From CAZCGA01 sp964498075 (GTDB lineage: Bacteria > Desulfobacterota > Binatia > HRBIN30), in contig CAZCGA010000132.1 in the NCBI GenBank assembly GCA_964498075.1, positions 1 through 17,789 of the forward strand: a stretch of 17,789 nt of DNA, in the 5' to 3' direction. Shown piece by piece: positions 1-6,442 of this stretch (positions are counted from its first letter, which is position 1; each line of letters opens with the position of its first letter). The translations under genes were made by a program, and so were the position numbers. The notes under the pieces are model-generated. The model did not search any database. It saw only the letters and a program-made list of their open reading frames with translations, and was not told the origin of the DNA.

Positions 1-310
1 GGTCGCGCCACTCCTCGGCGTCGAGCTGCTGCGAGAGCGGCGTCGAGCCGACGAGGTCGCAGAAGAGCACCGTCAGCTGGCGGCGCTCGCCCTCAGGGCG
101 GGTATCGGGTGTCGGGGAGCGGGGTTCGGGGCCTGACACCTGGACCCTGGCCCCTGATCCCTGCACTTCCACACCGCAGCGGCCGCAGAACTTCTCGCCG
201 GGCTCGTTCGATGCCCCGCACGCGGCGCACAGTGCGGCGAGCGCGGCCCCGCATTCCGCGCAGAAGCGGCGCTCGGCGCGGTTGTCGTGGTTGCAGGACG
301 GGCAGTGCAT
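1..310 (-). CDS. Zinc-ribbon class III adenylate/guanylate cyclase, N-terminal part (runs off window)
   Basis: Reading leftward from ATG at 310, the product begins MHCPSCNHDNRAERRFC. It holds two zinc ribbons of CxxC type: C3/C6 with C17/C20, and C29/C32 with C43/C46. A linker of about 27 residues follows, then the start of a class III nucleotide cyclase domain (ERRQLTVLFCDLVGST, residues about 76-91), with the first metal-binding Asp in FCDLVGST. About 103 codons are visible and the rest lies beyond position 1. In this family the cyclase is commonly followed by an AAA/NB-ARC-type ATPase and TPRs; none of that is visible here. The likely role is a cytoplasmic signalling enzyme making a cyclic nucleotide. 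The upstream sequence GAGAAGAG is a weak ribosome site. The odd feature is the linker, built from a heptamer array (see 100-163). The family call is firm; the partner domains are inference. Confidence 0.88.
   Translation of the reverse strand, partial: MHCPSCNHDNRAERRFCAECGAALAALCAACGASNEPGEKFCGRCGVEVQGSGARVQVSGPEPRSPTPDTRPEGERRQLTVLFCDLVGSTPLSQQLDAEEWRD
100..163. repeat. Inverted array of degenerate heptamers inside the cyclase linker
   Basis: On the plus strand four G-rich heptamers run in phase: gggtatc, gggtgtc, ggggagc, ggggttc (100-127). After a short centre, four C-rich heptamers of the form CTGNNCC follow: ctgacac, ctggacc, ctggccc, ctgatcc (133-160). The two halves are partly self-complementary: ggtgtc (108-113) pairs with gacacc (135-140). 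The stem extends to about 10 bp with two G-U pairs, around a 15-nt loop. The whole array is translated as the low-complexity linker between the zinc ribbons and the cyclase domain without breaking frame. It looks like a repetitive element that landed in, or grew within, a tolerant linker. Confidence 0.6.
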
Positions 311-435
311 CGTGTCTCTTCTCGCCCGCGGTGACTACCACACCCTGCGTGGACTGCGGAAGGAGCGTGGGGCTGTGAGAACATCATGGTAGACCGTCAC
401 CAGCGAGGGCCTCGATGTTGTCACAGCGGCAAGAA

Positions 436-451
436 GCACGGCATGCCGTGC
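436..451 (-). terminator. Possible terminator hairpin after the EEP hydrolase gene
   Basis: GCACGGCATGCCGTGC is a perfect 16-nt palindrome (6-bp stem with CATG loop, or 8-bp arms). It lies 37 bp past the stop codon of the hydrolase read on the minus strand. On that strand the stem is followed by TTCTTGCC, a weak U-tract. It separates the sulfatase/hydrolase unit from the cyclase gene. A weak intrinsic terminator is the simplest reading; a protein-binding palindrome is the alternative. Confidence 0.4.
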
Positions 452-487
452 ACCTACGATCGCAATGACCCACTACCGAAAATGCGG

Positions 488-1318
488 TCAGACCCGGATC
501 TCCGCCAGCACGCCGAAATGGTCGCTGGGGAAGACGCCGTCGCGCGCCTCGTTCATTACCACCCGCACCGACGCGATCCGCCCGCGGCCACTGCCGTCGG
601 GCAAGCCGACGAGGATGTAGTCGATGCGACGGTCGGGCTCGAACGTGTAGGCGGCGAAGCGGTTGCGGTTGTCCCAGGTGAAGCCCGGGCCGCCGTCGCC
701 GGCCACGCGCCACGCGTCCTGGAAGTAGGTGCTGCGCCCGTCGAGCGACTGCAGGCCGCAGAGGAAGCGGATCTCGGCCGCATCGGGATCGGCGTTCAGG
801 TCGCCGGCCAGGATCGCCGGCCGCGGCCCGTGACGCGCCCACTCGTGTACCAAGCGGGAGAGTGCCAGCGCCTGCTGCTCGCGCACGTAGCCGTGGTGGT
901 ACTTCCAATTGAAGTGCGTGGTGATGAACGGGACCGCACCCGACGGTGTCTCGATCACCGCGGCCAACGCCGTGCGCCGTTCACCGCTCTCGGCGCCCGG
1001 CAGTGCCCAGACCTCGCTCCGCCGGATCGGCCAACGCGCCGCCACCAGGTTCCCGAATGCGTCACCCTCGTGATCCCATGGCAGGACCGCGTCATCGTCC
1101 TTCCAGCGAAATGCGGGTCCATACACCCAGGTATATCCCAGATCATGCAAGATGAGCGCGCCCTGATCGAAGCCGTCGCGCCGGACGACGATCTCCTGCA
1201 GGCCGATGACGTCGGGCTGCAACGCGGCAATCCCCGCACGGATCAGCGCCGTGCGCTCGGCAAAGGGCTCCGAGACGTTCCAGCAGTTCAACGTCAACAC
1301 GCGCAAGATACCGTGCAT
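488..1318 (-). CDS. Endonuclease/exonuclease/phosphatase (EEP) superfamily hydrolase
   Basis: A 276-residue protein with the full set of EEP metal and catalytic signatures: LTLNCWN (N11), IGLQE (E42), THFNW (H135), GDLNADPD (D173, N175), RIDYI (D233) and SDHFGV (D266, H267). The fold cleaves phosphodiester bonds in nucleic acids, phosphoinositides or sphingomyelin. The substrate cannot be told from sequence. No signal peptide is visible from the chosen start. The frame stays open upstream to an ATG at 1441, but ATG 1318 is preceded by GGAGAGGAAAG at good spacing and starts directly on the domain, so it is preferred. The gene begins 55 bp after the sulfatase stop on the same strand, which suggests co-transcription. 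The sulfatase partnership hints at degradation of a sulfated or phosphorylated compound, but that is inference. Confidence 0.88.
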   Translation of the reverse strand: MHGILRVLTLNCWNVSEPFAERTALIRAGIAALQPDVIGLQEIVVRRDGFDQGALILHDLGYTWVYGPAFRWKDDDAVLPWDHEGDAFGNLVAARWPIRRSEVWALPGAESGERRTALAAVIETPSGAVPFITTHFNWKYHHGYVREQQALALSRLVHEWARHGPRPAILAGDLNADPDAAEIRFLCGLQSLDGRSTYFQDAWRVAGDGGPGFTWDNRNRFAAYTFEPDRRIDYILVGLPDGSGRGRIASVRVVMNEARDGVFPSDHFGVLAEIRV

Positions 1319-1373
1319 ACTTTCCTCTCCGGCCACCTGCTTGCCTTTGGCCACGGCGCTGGGGAAGCTCGGC

Positions 1374-3650
1374 TCACTCTCGATGCAGAGCGGCTGCCGT
1401 CTCCAACGCCGCGTCGCGCGGCGCCAAAGCGGCGACCTCAATCACGATGCGTTCGACCGTGCCGGTGAACGGAAACGGCGGCCGGTAGTCGTCGCACACC
1501 GGAAAGCCGCGGTCGCGGCCGACGAGGAGGCCGGCGCCACCGATCTGCCAGCGCAACGGCATCCGTCGCGGGAACGGCCCCTCGGCGACGATCCGACTGT
1601 CGAGCGCCAGCCGCATCGAGCTGCTTTTTCCCGCCCAATCGTACTCGACGGCGATCACATGTCGGCCCGCGGCCGCGGGCTCGCCGGCGGCGTAGCGGAA
1701 GACCTCGCCGAGGATGTTGAAGGTGATCACCGGCTTGCCCTCCAGCAGATAACACGCCCAGCCGTTGCTCCAGTCGCCGAGGGCACAGAGGATACCCGCC
1801 GCGCCGCCGCCACACTCGACCTCTGCCAGCAAGCGGAAGCCGCCGCCGAGCGGCGGCAACGCGTCTTCCGACACCGGACCGCCGCCGGGGCGCAACACCG
1901 CGCGCCAGCGCGGTCCCCACGGCGACGGCTCGAGCGCGGTCACGCGGCCGAGAAACGAGTCGGTCACCGGCAGCACGTTGTTGCGCCCGGCTTCCATCCA
2001 CCACTGCTCGATCATCGCCTTGAGACGCGCCGGGTGCTGCGCTCCCACATCGTGCGCCTCGGCGAAGTCGCTGCCGAGATCGAAGAGCGCCCAGTGGTCG
2101 GCGTCGAGGTCGTGGCTGCCCGGGATGCGTTCGAGCTCGACGCGGAGCTGCGGGCCGATGTGGTCGGTCGTCGCCTTCCAGCCGTCCTGGTAGATCGCCC
2201 GACTGCCGAGCATCTCGAAGTACTGCGTCCGCCGCGGCGCGGGAGCGCTGCCGTCCGCGAGCACCGGCAGCAGCGAGGCGCCGTCGAGCGGCTGCTGCGT
2301 GACCCCATCGAGCTGCTCCGGCAGCTCGATGCCTGCAGCTTCCAGGATCGTCGGCATCACGTCGACCGCGTGGCAGAAGTGCGAGCGGATCTCGCCCGCG
2401 GCGGCGAGGCGGCGCGGCCAGCGGGCGATCAGCGGCGTGCGCACGCCGCCGAGCCAGGTGTACCGCTTCCACAAGCGCAGTGGGGCGTTGCCCGCCCATG
2501 CCCAGCCCCAGGCGTAGTGGTTGTAGGCGCGAAAGCCTCCGAGGTCGTCGACCCTGGCCAGCGTGTCGGCGAGATCATCCAGCCGATCGTGCACGAAGCG
2601 ATGCTCGTTGAACGAGCCGATCGGCCCGCCCTCGGCGCTGGCGCCGTTGTCGGAGAGCACGAGGACGAGCGTATCGTCGAGGACGCCGAGGGCTTCGAGG
2701 AACGTGAGCACCCGGCCGATCTGCGCGTCGGTGTGCGACAGGAACCCGGCAAAGGCCTCCATCCCGCGGGCGAAGAGGCGCCGCTGATCGGCGGGCAGCG
2801 CCATCCAGTCCGGAATCCATGGCGGCCGTTCGGTGAGCGTCGTGCCCGCCGGCACGATCCCCATCCCGACCTGGCGGGCGAAGGCGCGCGCGCGCCACGC
2901 CTCCCAGCCGTCGTCGAAACGCCCGCGGTAGCGCTCGATCCAGGTGCGCGGTGCCTGGTGCGGCGCGTGCGTCGCGCCGGGCGCGAAGTAGAGGAAGAAC
3001 GGCTTCAGCGGCGTCGCCTGCTGCTGGTCCTGGATCATACGGATCGCCGTGTCGGCCAGATCCTCGGTGAGATGGTACCCCTCGTCCGGCGTGCGCGGCG
3101 CATCGACGAAGCCGTTGTCGCGCACCAGCTCGGGCGTCCACTGGTTCGTGTCGCCGTTGAGGAAGCCGTAGTAACGCTCGAAGCCGAGGCCGAGCGGCCA
3201 GCGCTCGAACGGCCCCGAGGCCGATTGCTCCCAGCGCGGCGCCAGGTGCCACTTGCCGGCGGCGAAGGTGCTGTAGCCCGCGTCGCGCAGCAGGCGCGGC
3301 AGGGTGCCGGCGCTGCGCGGAATGCGCGCGTTGTAGCCAGGCAGCCCGATGGGAATGTCGGTGAGGAATCCCATGCCCACGGCGTGATGGTTGCGTCCCG
3401 TGAGCAGACAGGCGCGCGTCGGCGAGCACAGCGCGGTCACGTGGAAGTGATTGAAGCGTACCCCGCCCGCGGCGACGCCGTCGATCGCCGACGTCTCGAT
3501 GTCCGACCCGAAGCAGCCGAGCTGCGCGAAGCCGAGGTCGTCGAGGACGATCAGCACCACATGCGGCGCCCCGGCGGGCGGGCGCGGCTGCGGCTCGAAC
3601 GCCGCGACCGACTCCGCCATTGTCCTGCCAATCACCGCTTTCGCTCGCAT
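1374..3650 (-). CDS. Arylsulfatase (type I, formylglycine-dependent)
   Basis: A 758-residue protein of the sulfatase family (PF00884). Visible motifs are VLIVLDDLG (metal ligands D37, D38), the sulfatase signature CSPTRACLLTGR with C75 as the residue converted to formylglycine, GKWHL (K133, H135), ATHAPH (H228, H231) and VLSDNG (D334, N335). These hydrolyse sulfate esters with Ca2+. After about residue 560 a C-terminal beta-sandwich-like extension follows (GGFRLLAEVE, then FTGTVERIVIEV). This architecture and length match large AtsA-type arylsulfatases of mycobacteria and proteobacteria. ATG 3650 is chosen because AGGAAAGGAGAG lies just upstream; an internal ATG at 3620 lacks this. There is no obvious signal peptide, so the enzyme is probably cytoplasmic. 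Its activating formylglycine-generating enzyme is not in the window. It likely shares a transcript with the EEP hydrolase. Confidence 0.93.
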   Translation of the reverse strand: MRAKAVIGRTMAESVAAFEPQPRPPAGAPHVVLIVLDDLGFAQLGCFGSDIETSAIDGVAAGGVRFNHFHVTALCSPTRACLLTGRNHHAVGMGFLTDIPIGLPGYNARIPRSAGTLPRLLRDAGYSTFAAGKWHLAPRWEQSASGPFERWPLGLGFERYYGFLNGDTNQWTPELVRDNGFVDAPRTPDEGYHLTEDLADTAIRMIQDQQQATPLKPFFLYFAPGATHAPHQAPRTWIERYRGRFDDGWEAWRARAFARQVGMGIVPAGTTLTERPPWIPDWMALPADQRRLFARGMEAFAGFLSHTDAQIGRVLTFLEALGVLDDTLVLVLSDNGASAEGGPIGSFNEHRFVHDRLDDLADTLARVDDLGGFRAYNHYAWGWAWAGNAPLRLWKRYTWLGGVRTPLIARWPRRLAAAGEIRSHFCHAVDVMPTILEAAGIELPEQLDGVTQQPLDGASLLPVLADGSAPAPRRTQYFEMLGSRAIYQDGWKATTDHIGPQLRVELERIPGSHDLDADHWALFDLGSDFAEAHDVGAQHPARLKAMIEQWWMEAGRNNVLPVTDSFLGRVTALEPSPWGPRWRAVLRPGGGPVSEDALPPLGGGFRLLAEVECGGGAAGILCALGDWSNGWACYLLEGKPVITFNILGEVFRYAAGEPAAAGRHVIAVEYDWAGKSSSMRLALDSRIVAEGPFPRRMPLRWQIGGAGLLVGRDRGFPVCDDYRPPFPFTGTVERIVIEVAALAPRDAALETAAALHRE

Positions 3651-3851
3651 CGTTCTCTCCTTTCCTCGATCCTTGGTCGGGCACGCGATGCCCGTACTTC
3701 TCGCGCAGTTCGAGCGGCATGTCGATGCCGTGGTGGCTGATCACCTCGGCGCCAGCGACACTAGAAGCACACCGCAATGCCACCTCGCACCCAGAACGGG
3801 TTGCACAGGCGACGCGATTTCTGCAGCGGCTGAGGAGAGGCGACTCTTGTC

Positions 3852-3901
3852 CCCTCCTCCAGTGAGCATCTCCGCGAACGGAGGAGGGTTAGGGTGGAGG
3901 C
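3852..3901 (-). repeat. Palindromic interspersed repeat, copy A
   Basis: A 9-bp inverted repeat, CCCTCCTCC (3852-3860) and GGAGGAGGG (3880-3888), closes a 19-nt loop. A 13-nt flank ending gggtggaggc continues the repeat. Its reverse complement matches copy B at 12894-12943 at 45 of 50 positions, and 16 of the 19 asymmetric loop bases are conserved. The orientation is opposite to copy B, and this copy lies between divergent genes. A conserved stem, conserved loop and purely intergenic location suggest a REP-like mobile or structural element. Confidence 0.7.
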
Positions 3902-3961
3902 GCACGGGTACGCCGCAGTCATCCTCCAGCCGGCGTCCCCGCGAGGCCCCCGCCGCCCTGT

Positions 3962-3990
3962 TTGCCGGCGTCAGAACAATTCTCTATAAG
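3962..3990 (+). promoter_or_regulatory. Sigma70-like promoter for small membrane protein and aminotransferase
   Basis: TTGCCG (3962-3967) and TATAAG (3985-3990) are separated by exactly 17 bp. They lie just before a GAGGCGG ribosome site (3999-4005) and ATG 4009. The transcript would start near 3997, giving a very short leader. The match to the housekeeping consensus is good for such GC-rich DNA, but it is not experimentally supported. Confidence 0.5.
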
Positions 3991-4008
3991 CGCGTGCCGA
4001 GGCGGACG

Positions 4009-4146
4009 ATGCGTGGGTTGAGTGTGCTCGACATGCTGGTGATTCTGACGGTGCTGGCGCTCCTGGTGTACGCCGGGAGCCGGGAGTTCGCTGGCTACGA
4101 GGCACGGACGATTCCGGTCACGACGCCAGCCGCGGCAGCGAAGTAG
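4009..4146 (+). CDS. Small single-span membrane protein, prepilin-like N-terminus (hypothetical)
   Basis: 45 residues: MRGLSVLDMLVILTVLALL begins the protein, then VYAGSREFAGYEAR and an Ala/Thr/Pro tail ending AAAAK. There is one strongly hydrophobic segment (about residues 5-21). The start G-LSVLDMLVILTVLALL resembles the type IV pilin/pseudopilin cleavage region (G-FTLIELLVVIAIIA), with Asp where pilins have Glu5 and a short basic leader. A GAGGCGG ribosome site and a 17-bp-spaced promoter lie upstream. The stop falls 4 bp before the aminotransferase ATG, so the two are probably translationally coupled. It is too short for a normal pilin. It may be a minor pseudopilin-like peptide, a leader-type small protein, or a spurious call; no function is assigned. 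Confidence 0.45.
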   Translation: MRGLSVLDMLVILTVLALLVYAGSREFAGYEARTIPVTTPAAAAK

Positions 4147-4150
4147 ACCC

Positions 4151-5542
4151 ATGCCCACTCGACGACCCGCCAGGCGCGTGCAACGCAGCCGCCGCCGCGC
4201 GCAGCACCTAGTCTGTGGCTTCGTGTCGCCCGCCGTCGTCGAGACGCAAGGCACCATGCAGCTGGTGAAGGGCCGCGGCTGTTACGTCTGGGACGCCGAC
4301 GGACGCAAGTACCTCGACGGCTTGGCGTCGCTGTGGAACGTCAACGTCGGCCACGGACGTCCGGAGATCGCCCGCGCCGTCGCGGCGCAGATGCGCCGGC
4401 TGGAATATGCGCCGACGTTGCTCGGCTTCTCGTCCGACACCGCGCAGCAGTTGGCGGCGCGCATCGCGCGCCTGGCGCCGAAGGGCTTGTCGCGTGTGAT
4501 GTTCACCTCCGGCGGGTCGGACGCGAACGAGACCGTGATCCGCCTGGTGCGCCTGTACTGGCGCCTGCGCCAGCGGCCCGACAAGATCAAGATCGTCGCG
4601 CTCAGCCGTGCCTACCACGGCTCGTCGACCGGCGCTGCTAGCCTCACGGGCCTGCCGTACTTTCACAAGTACTACGAGCCGCTGCTGCCGGGCGTGGTGC
4701 GCATGCCCAACGCCTACTGCTACCGCTGCGAGCTGGGCCTGACCTATCCGCAATGCGGCATCGCCTGCGCCGATGAGCTGGAACGCGTCATCCAACGCGA
4801 AGGTGCGGACACCGTCGGCGCCTTCATCGCCGAGCCGGTGCAAGGTGTCGGCGGAGTGATCGTGCCGCCGCCGGGATACTTCGAGCGCCTGCGCGCCATC
4901 TGCGACAGGTACGATGTGCTGATGGTTGTCGACGAGGTGATCACGGGCTTCGGCCGGCTCGGCTACCGCTTCGGCATCGAGCGCTGGAAGGTGGTGCCCG
5001 ACATGATCGCCTTCGCCAAGGGTGTGACCAGCGGCTACGTGCCGCTCGGCGGCGTGATTCTCAAGGAGTCGATGTACCAGACCCTCGTCGAAGCGGGGCC
5101 CGACTTCGCCTTGCATCACGGCTTCACCTACTCCGGACACCCGGTCGCCTGCGCCGCCGGCCTCGCCAACCTCGACATCATCGAGCGCGAAGGGTTGATC
5201 GGGCGCACGCGCCAGCTGGCGCCGTACTTCGCCCGCCGGCTCGGCACGCTGGCGCGCCATCGCCTCGTCGGCGACATCCGCACCGCCGGGCTGATGGCGG
5301 CGCTCGAGCTGGTGCGTGACCGCAGCACCAAAGCGCCGCTGCCGGCGCAGCTGAACGTCGCTGCCCGCATCCGCAAGGGCACGATCGCCCGCGGTGTCAT
5401 CGTGCGCGCCAGCGGCGACATGGTCGTCGTCTGCCCGCCGTTGATCATCACCCGGCAAGAAATCGACCTCATCGTGGCGACCCTGGATGCCGCCATCACC
5501 GACGTGAGCAACGAGCTGATCGCTGCGGGTGGGCTGACCTAG
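4151..5542 (+). CDS. Class III (omega) PLP-dependent aminotransferase
   Basis: 463 residues with class III aminotransferase features. LWNVNVGHGR (61-70) comes first, then GSDANE (122-127, PLP phosphate loop), AYHGSS (Y155, H156, G157), AFIAEPVQGVGG (E228), DEVITGFGR (D261, binds the PLP ring nitrogen) and FAKGVTSGY with the Schiff-base lysine K290. Such enzymes move an amino group from amines, beta-alanine or diamines to pyruvate or 2-oxoglutarate; the substrate is not predictable. The HLVCGFVSP segment aligns with the usual N-terminal HxxxPF(T/S)SP region, so the start near 4151 is needed despite a weak ribosome site, with coupling to the upstream small gene. Four cysteines (C190, C193, C202, C206) form a C-x2-C-x8-C-x3-C cluster that could bind metal. 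The stop overlaps that of the convergent SDR gene. Confidence 0.92.
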   Translation: MPTRRPARRVQRSRRRAQHLVCGFVSPAVVETQGTMQLVKGRGCYVWDADGRKYLDGLASLWNVNVGHGRPEIARAVAAQMRRLEYAPTLLGFSSDTAQQLAARIARLAPKGLSRVMFTSGGSDANETVIRLVRLYWRLRQRPDKIKIVALSRAYHGSSTGAASLTGLPYFHKYYEPLLPGVVRMPNAYCYRCELGLTYPQCGIACADELERVIQREGADTVGAFIAEPVQGVGGVIVPPPGYFERLRAICDRYDVLMVVDEVITGFGRLGYRFGIERWKVVPDMIAFAKGVTSGYVPLGGVILKESMYQTLVEAGPDFALHHGFTYSGHPVACAAGLANLDIIEREGLIGRTRQLAPYFARRLGTLARHRLVGDIRTAGLMAALELVRDRSTKAPLPAQLNVAARIRKGTIARGVIVRASGDMVVVCPPLIITRQEIDLIVATLDAAITDVSNELIAAGGLT

Positions 5543-6303
5543 CGGGCCAGGTAGCCGCCATCGACCATCAGCGCCGCGGCGGTGATGAACGACGCCTCGT
5601 CGGCGGCGAGAAAGAGGATTGCGTACGCGACCTCACGCGGCTGGCCGATGCGGTTGAGCAAGTGCAGCGGCGCGTTGTCGGCGATGAACTGCTCCTCGCT
5701 GATGCCGACGTGCGCCATGTGCCGATCCGAGGCGGCTGTGCGGATGGTGCCCGGGCACACGCAGTTGACACGGATGTTGTCCGGCGCCAGGTCCAACGCC
5801 ATGCAGCGCGTCATGTTGACGATCGCGGCTTTCGTGGCGTTGTAGGTCATGAACCGCGGTTGGGCGACGAAGCTGGAGATCGAGCCGAGGTTGACGATGG
5901 CGCCGCCGCCGCTCTTCTTCATGACGTCGGCGGCGTAGCGTGCGCACAGCGCCGTGCCCACGACGTTCACGTCCAGCGAGCGATGCCAATCCTCGGGTGT
6001 GGCTTCGAGGCCTTTGAACACAAAGGCGGCGGCGTTGTTGACGAGGATGTCGACGCGGCCGTAGGTGCGCTTCGCCAGCTCGATGGCGCGACGTACCTGG
6101 TCTTCCGCGGCAATGTCCGTCTGCACGAACAGCGCTGCGCCCTGCTGCGTGCGGATGCGGCCGGCGACGGTCTCCCCCGACGGGTCGACGTCGAGCAAAG
6201 CGAGACGGGCTCCCTCCTCGGCGAACAGCATGGCGGTGGCTTCGCCGATGCCGGCGGCTGCGCCGGTGATGACGGCTACCTTGTTTTGGAGTCGCAGGCT
6301 CAT
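5539..6303 (-). CDS. Short-chain dehydrogenase/reductase (classical SDR)
   Basis: 254 residues, the normal size for a classical SDR with a Rossmann fold. It shows the nucleotide-binding TGAAAGIG (13-20), an acidic D38 at the end of the second beta strand (LLDVD, favouring NAD over NADP), NNAA (89-92, a variant of NNAG), N113, and the catalytic triad S141, Y154, K158 (YNATK). CPGTIRT follows at about 183-189. It would oxidise an alcohol or reduce a carbonyl on a substrate that cannot be named. It converges on the aminotransferase; both stop codons use the CTAG at 5539-5542. Its start lies 139 bp from the divergent sdh operon, so the two may share a control region. Confidence 0.93.
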   Translation of the reverse strand: MSLRLQNKVAVITGAAAGIGEATAMLFAEEGARLALLDVDPSGETVAGRIRTQQGAALFVQTDIAAEDQVRRAIELAKRTYGRVDILVNNAAAFVFKGLEATPEDWHRSLDVNVVGTALCARYAADVMKKSGGGAIVNLGSISSFVAQPRFMTYNATKAAIVNMTRCMALDLAPDNIRVNCVCPGTIRTAASDRHMAHVGISEEQFIADNAPLHLLNRIGQPREVAYAILFLAADEASFITAAALMVDGGYLAR

Positions 6304-6387
6304 GCAGCCACTGCCTCAACGATGCGCTGGCTCACTCTCCTACGACCAAACGGATCAACGGGTCAATGATCGGAACGCGTCGCGGGC

Positions 6388-6415
6388 TTGCCTTTCACGA
6401 ACGTTTCACTATGCT
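6388..6415 (+). promoter_or_regulatory. Putative promoter of the sdh operon with TTTCAC direct repeat
   Basis: TTGCCT (6388-6393) and TATGCT (6410-6415) are 16 bp apart and lie 28 bp before the sdhC ATG. The spacer contains TTTCAC twice (6393-6398 and 6404-6409), 11 bp apart, around AACGTT. That is one helical turn and could be an operator. GTGGAGGG (6429-6436) is the ribosome site. This is a prediction by eye only. Confidence 0.4.
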
Positions 6416-6442
6416 GCGCCCCTCAAAAGTGGAGGGTTCGCG

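Larger units (their letters stand above)
3651..4008. other. 358-bp divergent intergenic region
   Basis: No complete gene is seen here. From right to left it contains the promoter and ribosome site of the small membrane protein (3962-4005), one copy of the palindromic interspersed repeat (3852-3901), and the sulfatase ribosome site (3651-3665). The stretch 3661-3760 read on the minus strand gives a protein-like, GC3-rich segment (EVISHHGIDMPLELREKYGH) with no stop of its own; it may be the tail of a lost gene. No clear promoter for the sulfatase was found. Confidence 0.6.

Noticed and set aside
1206..3740. Long plus-strand open frame (844 codons) opposite the sulfatase
   Set aside because: It is antisense to a gene with full sulfatase motifs, its product is low-complexity Arg/Ala-rich without family motifs, and long antisense frames are expected in high-GC DNA.
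4208..5458. Minus-strand open frame opposite the aminotransferase
   Set aside because: His/Asp/Ala-rich antisense product with no recognisable motif; the plus strand has all PLP signatures.
5539..5542. CTAG shared by two stop codons as a regulatory site
   Set aside because: A four-base overlap of convergent stops is a coincidence of compact packing and carries no further signal.
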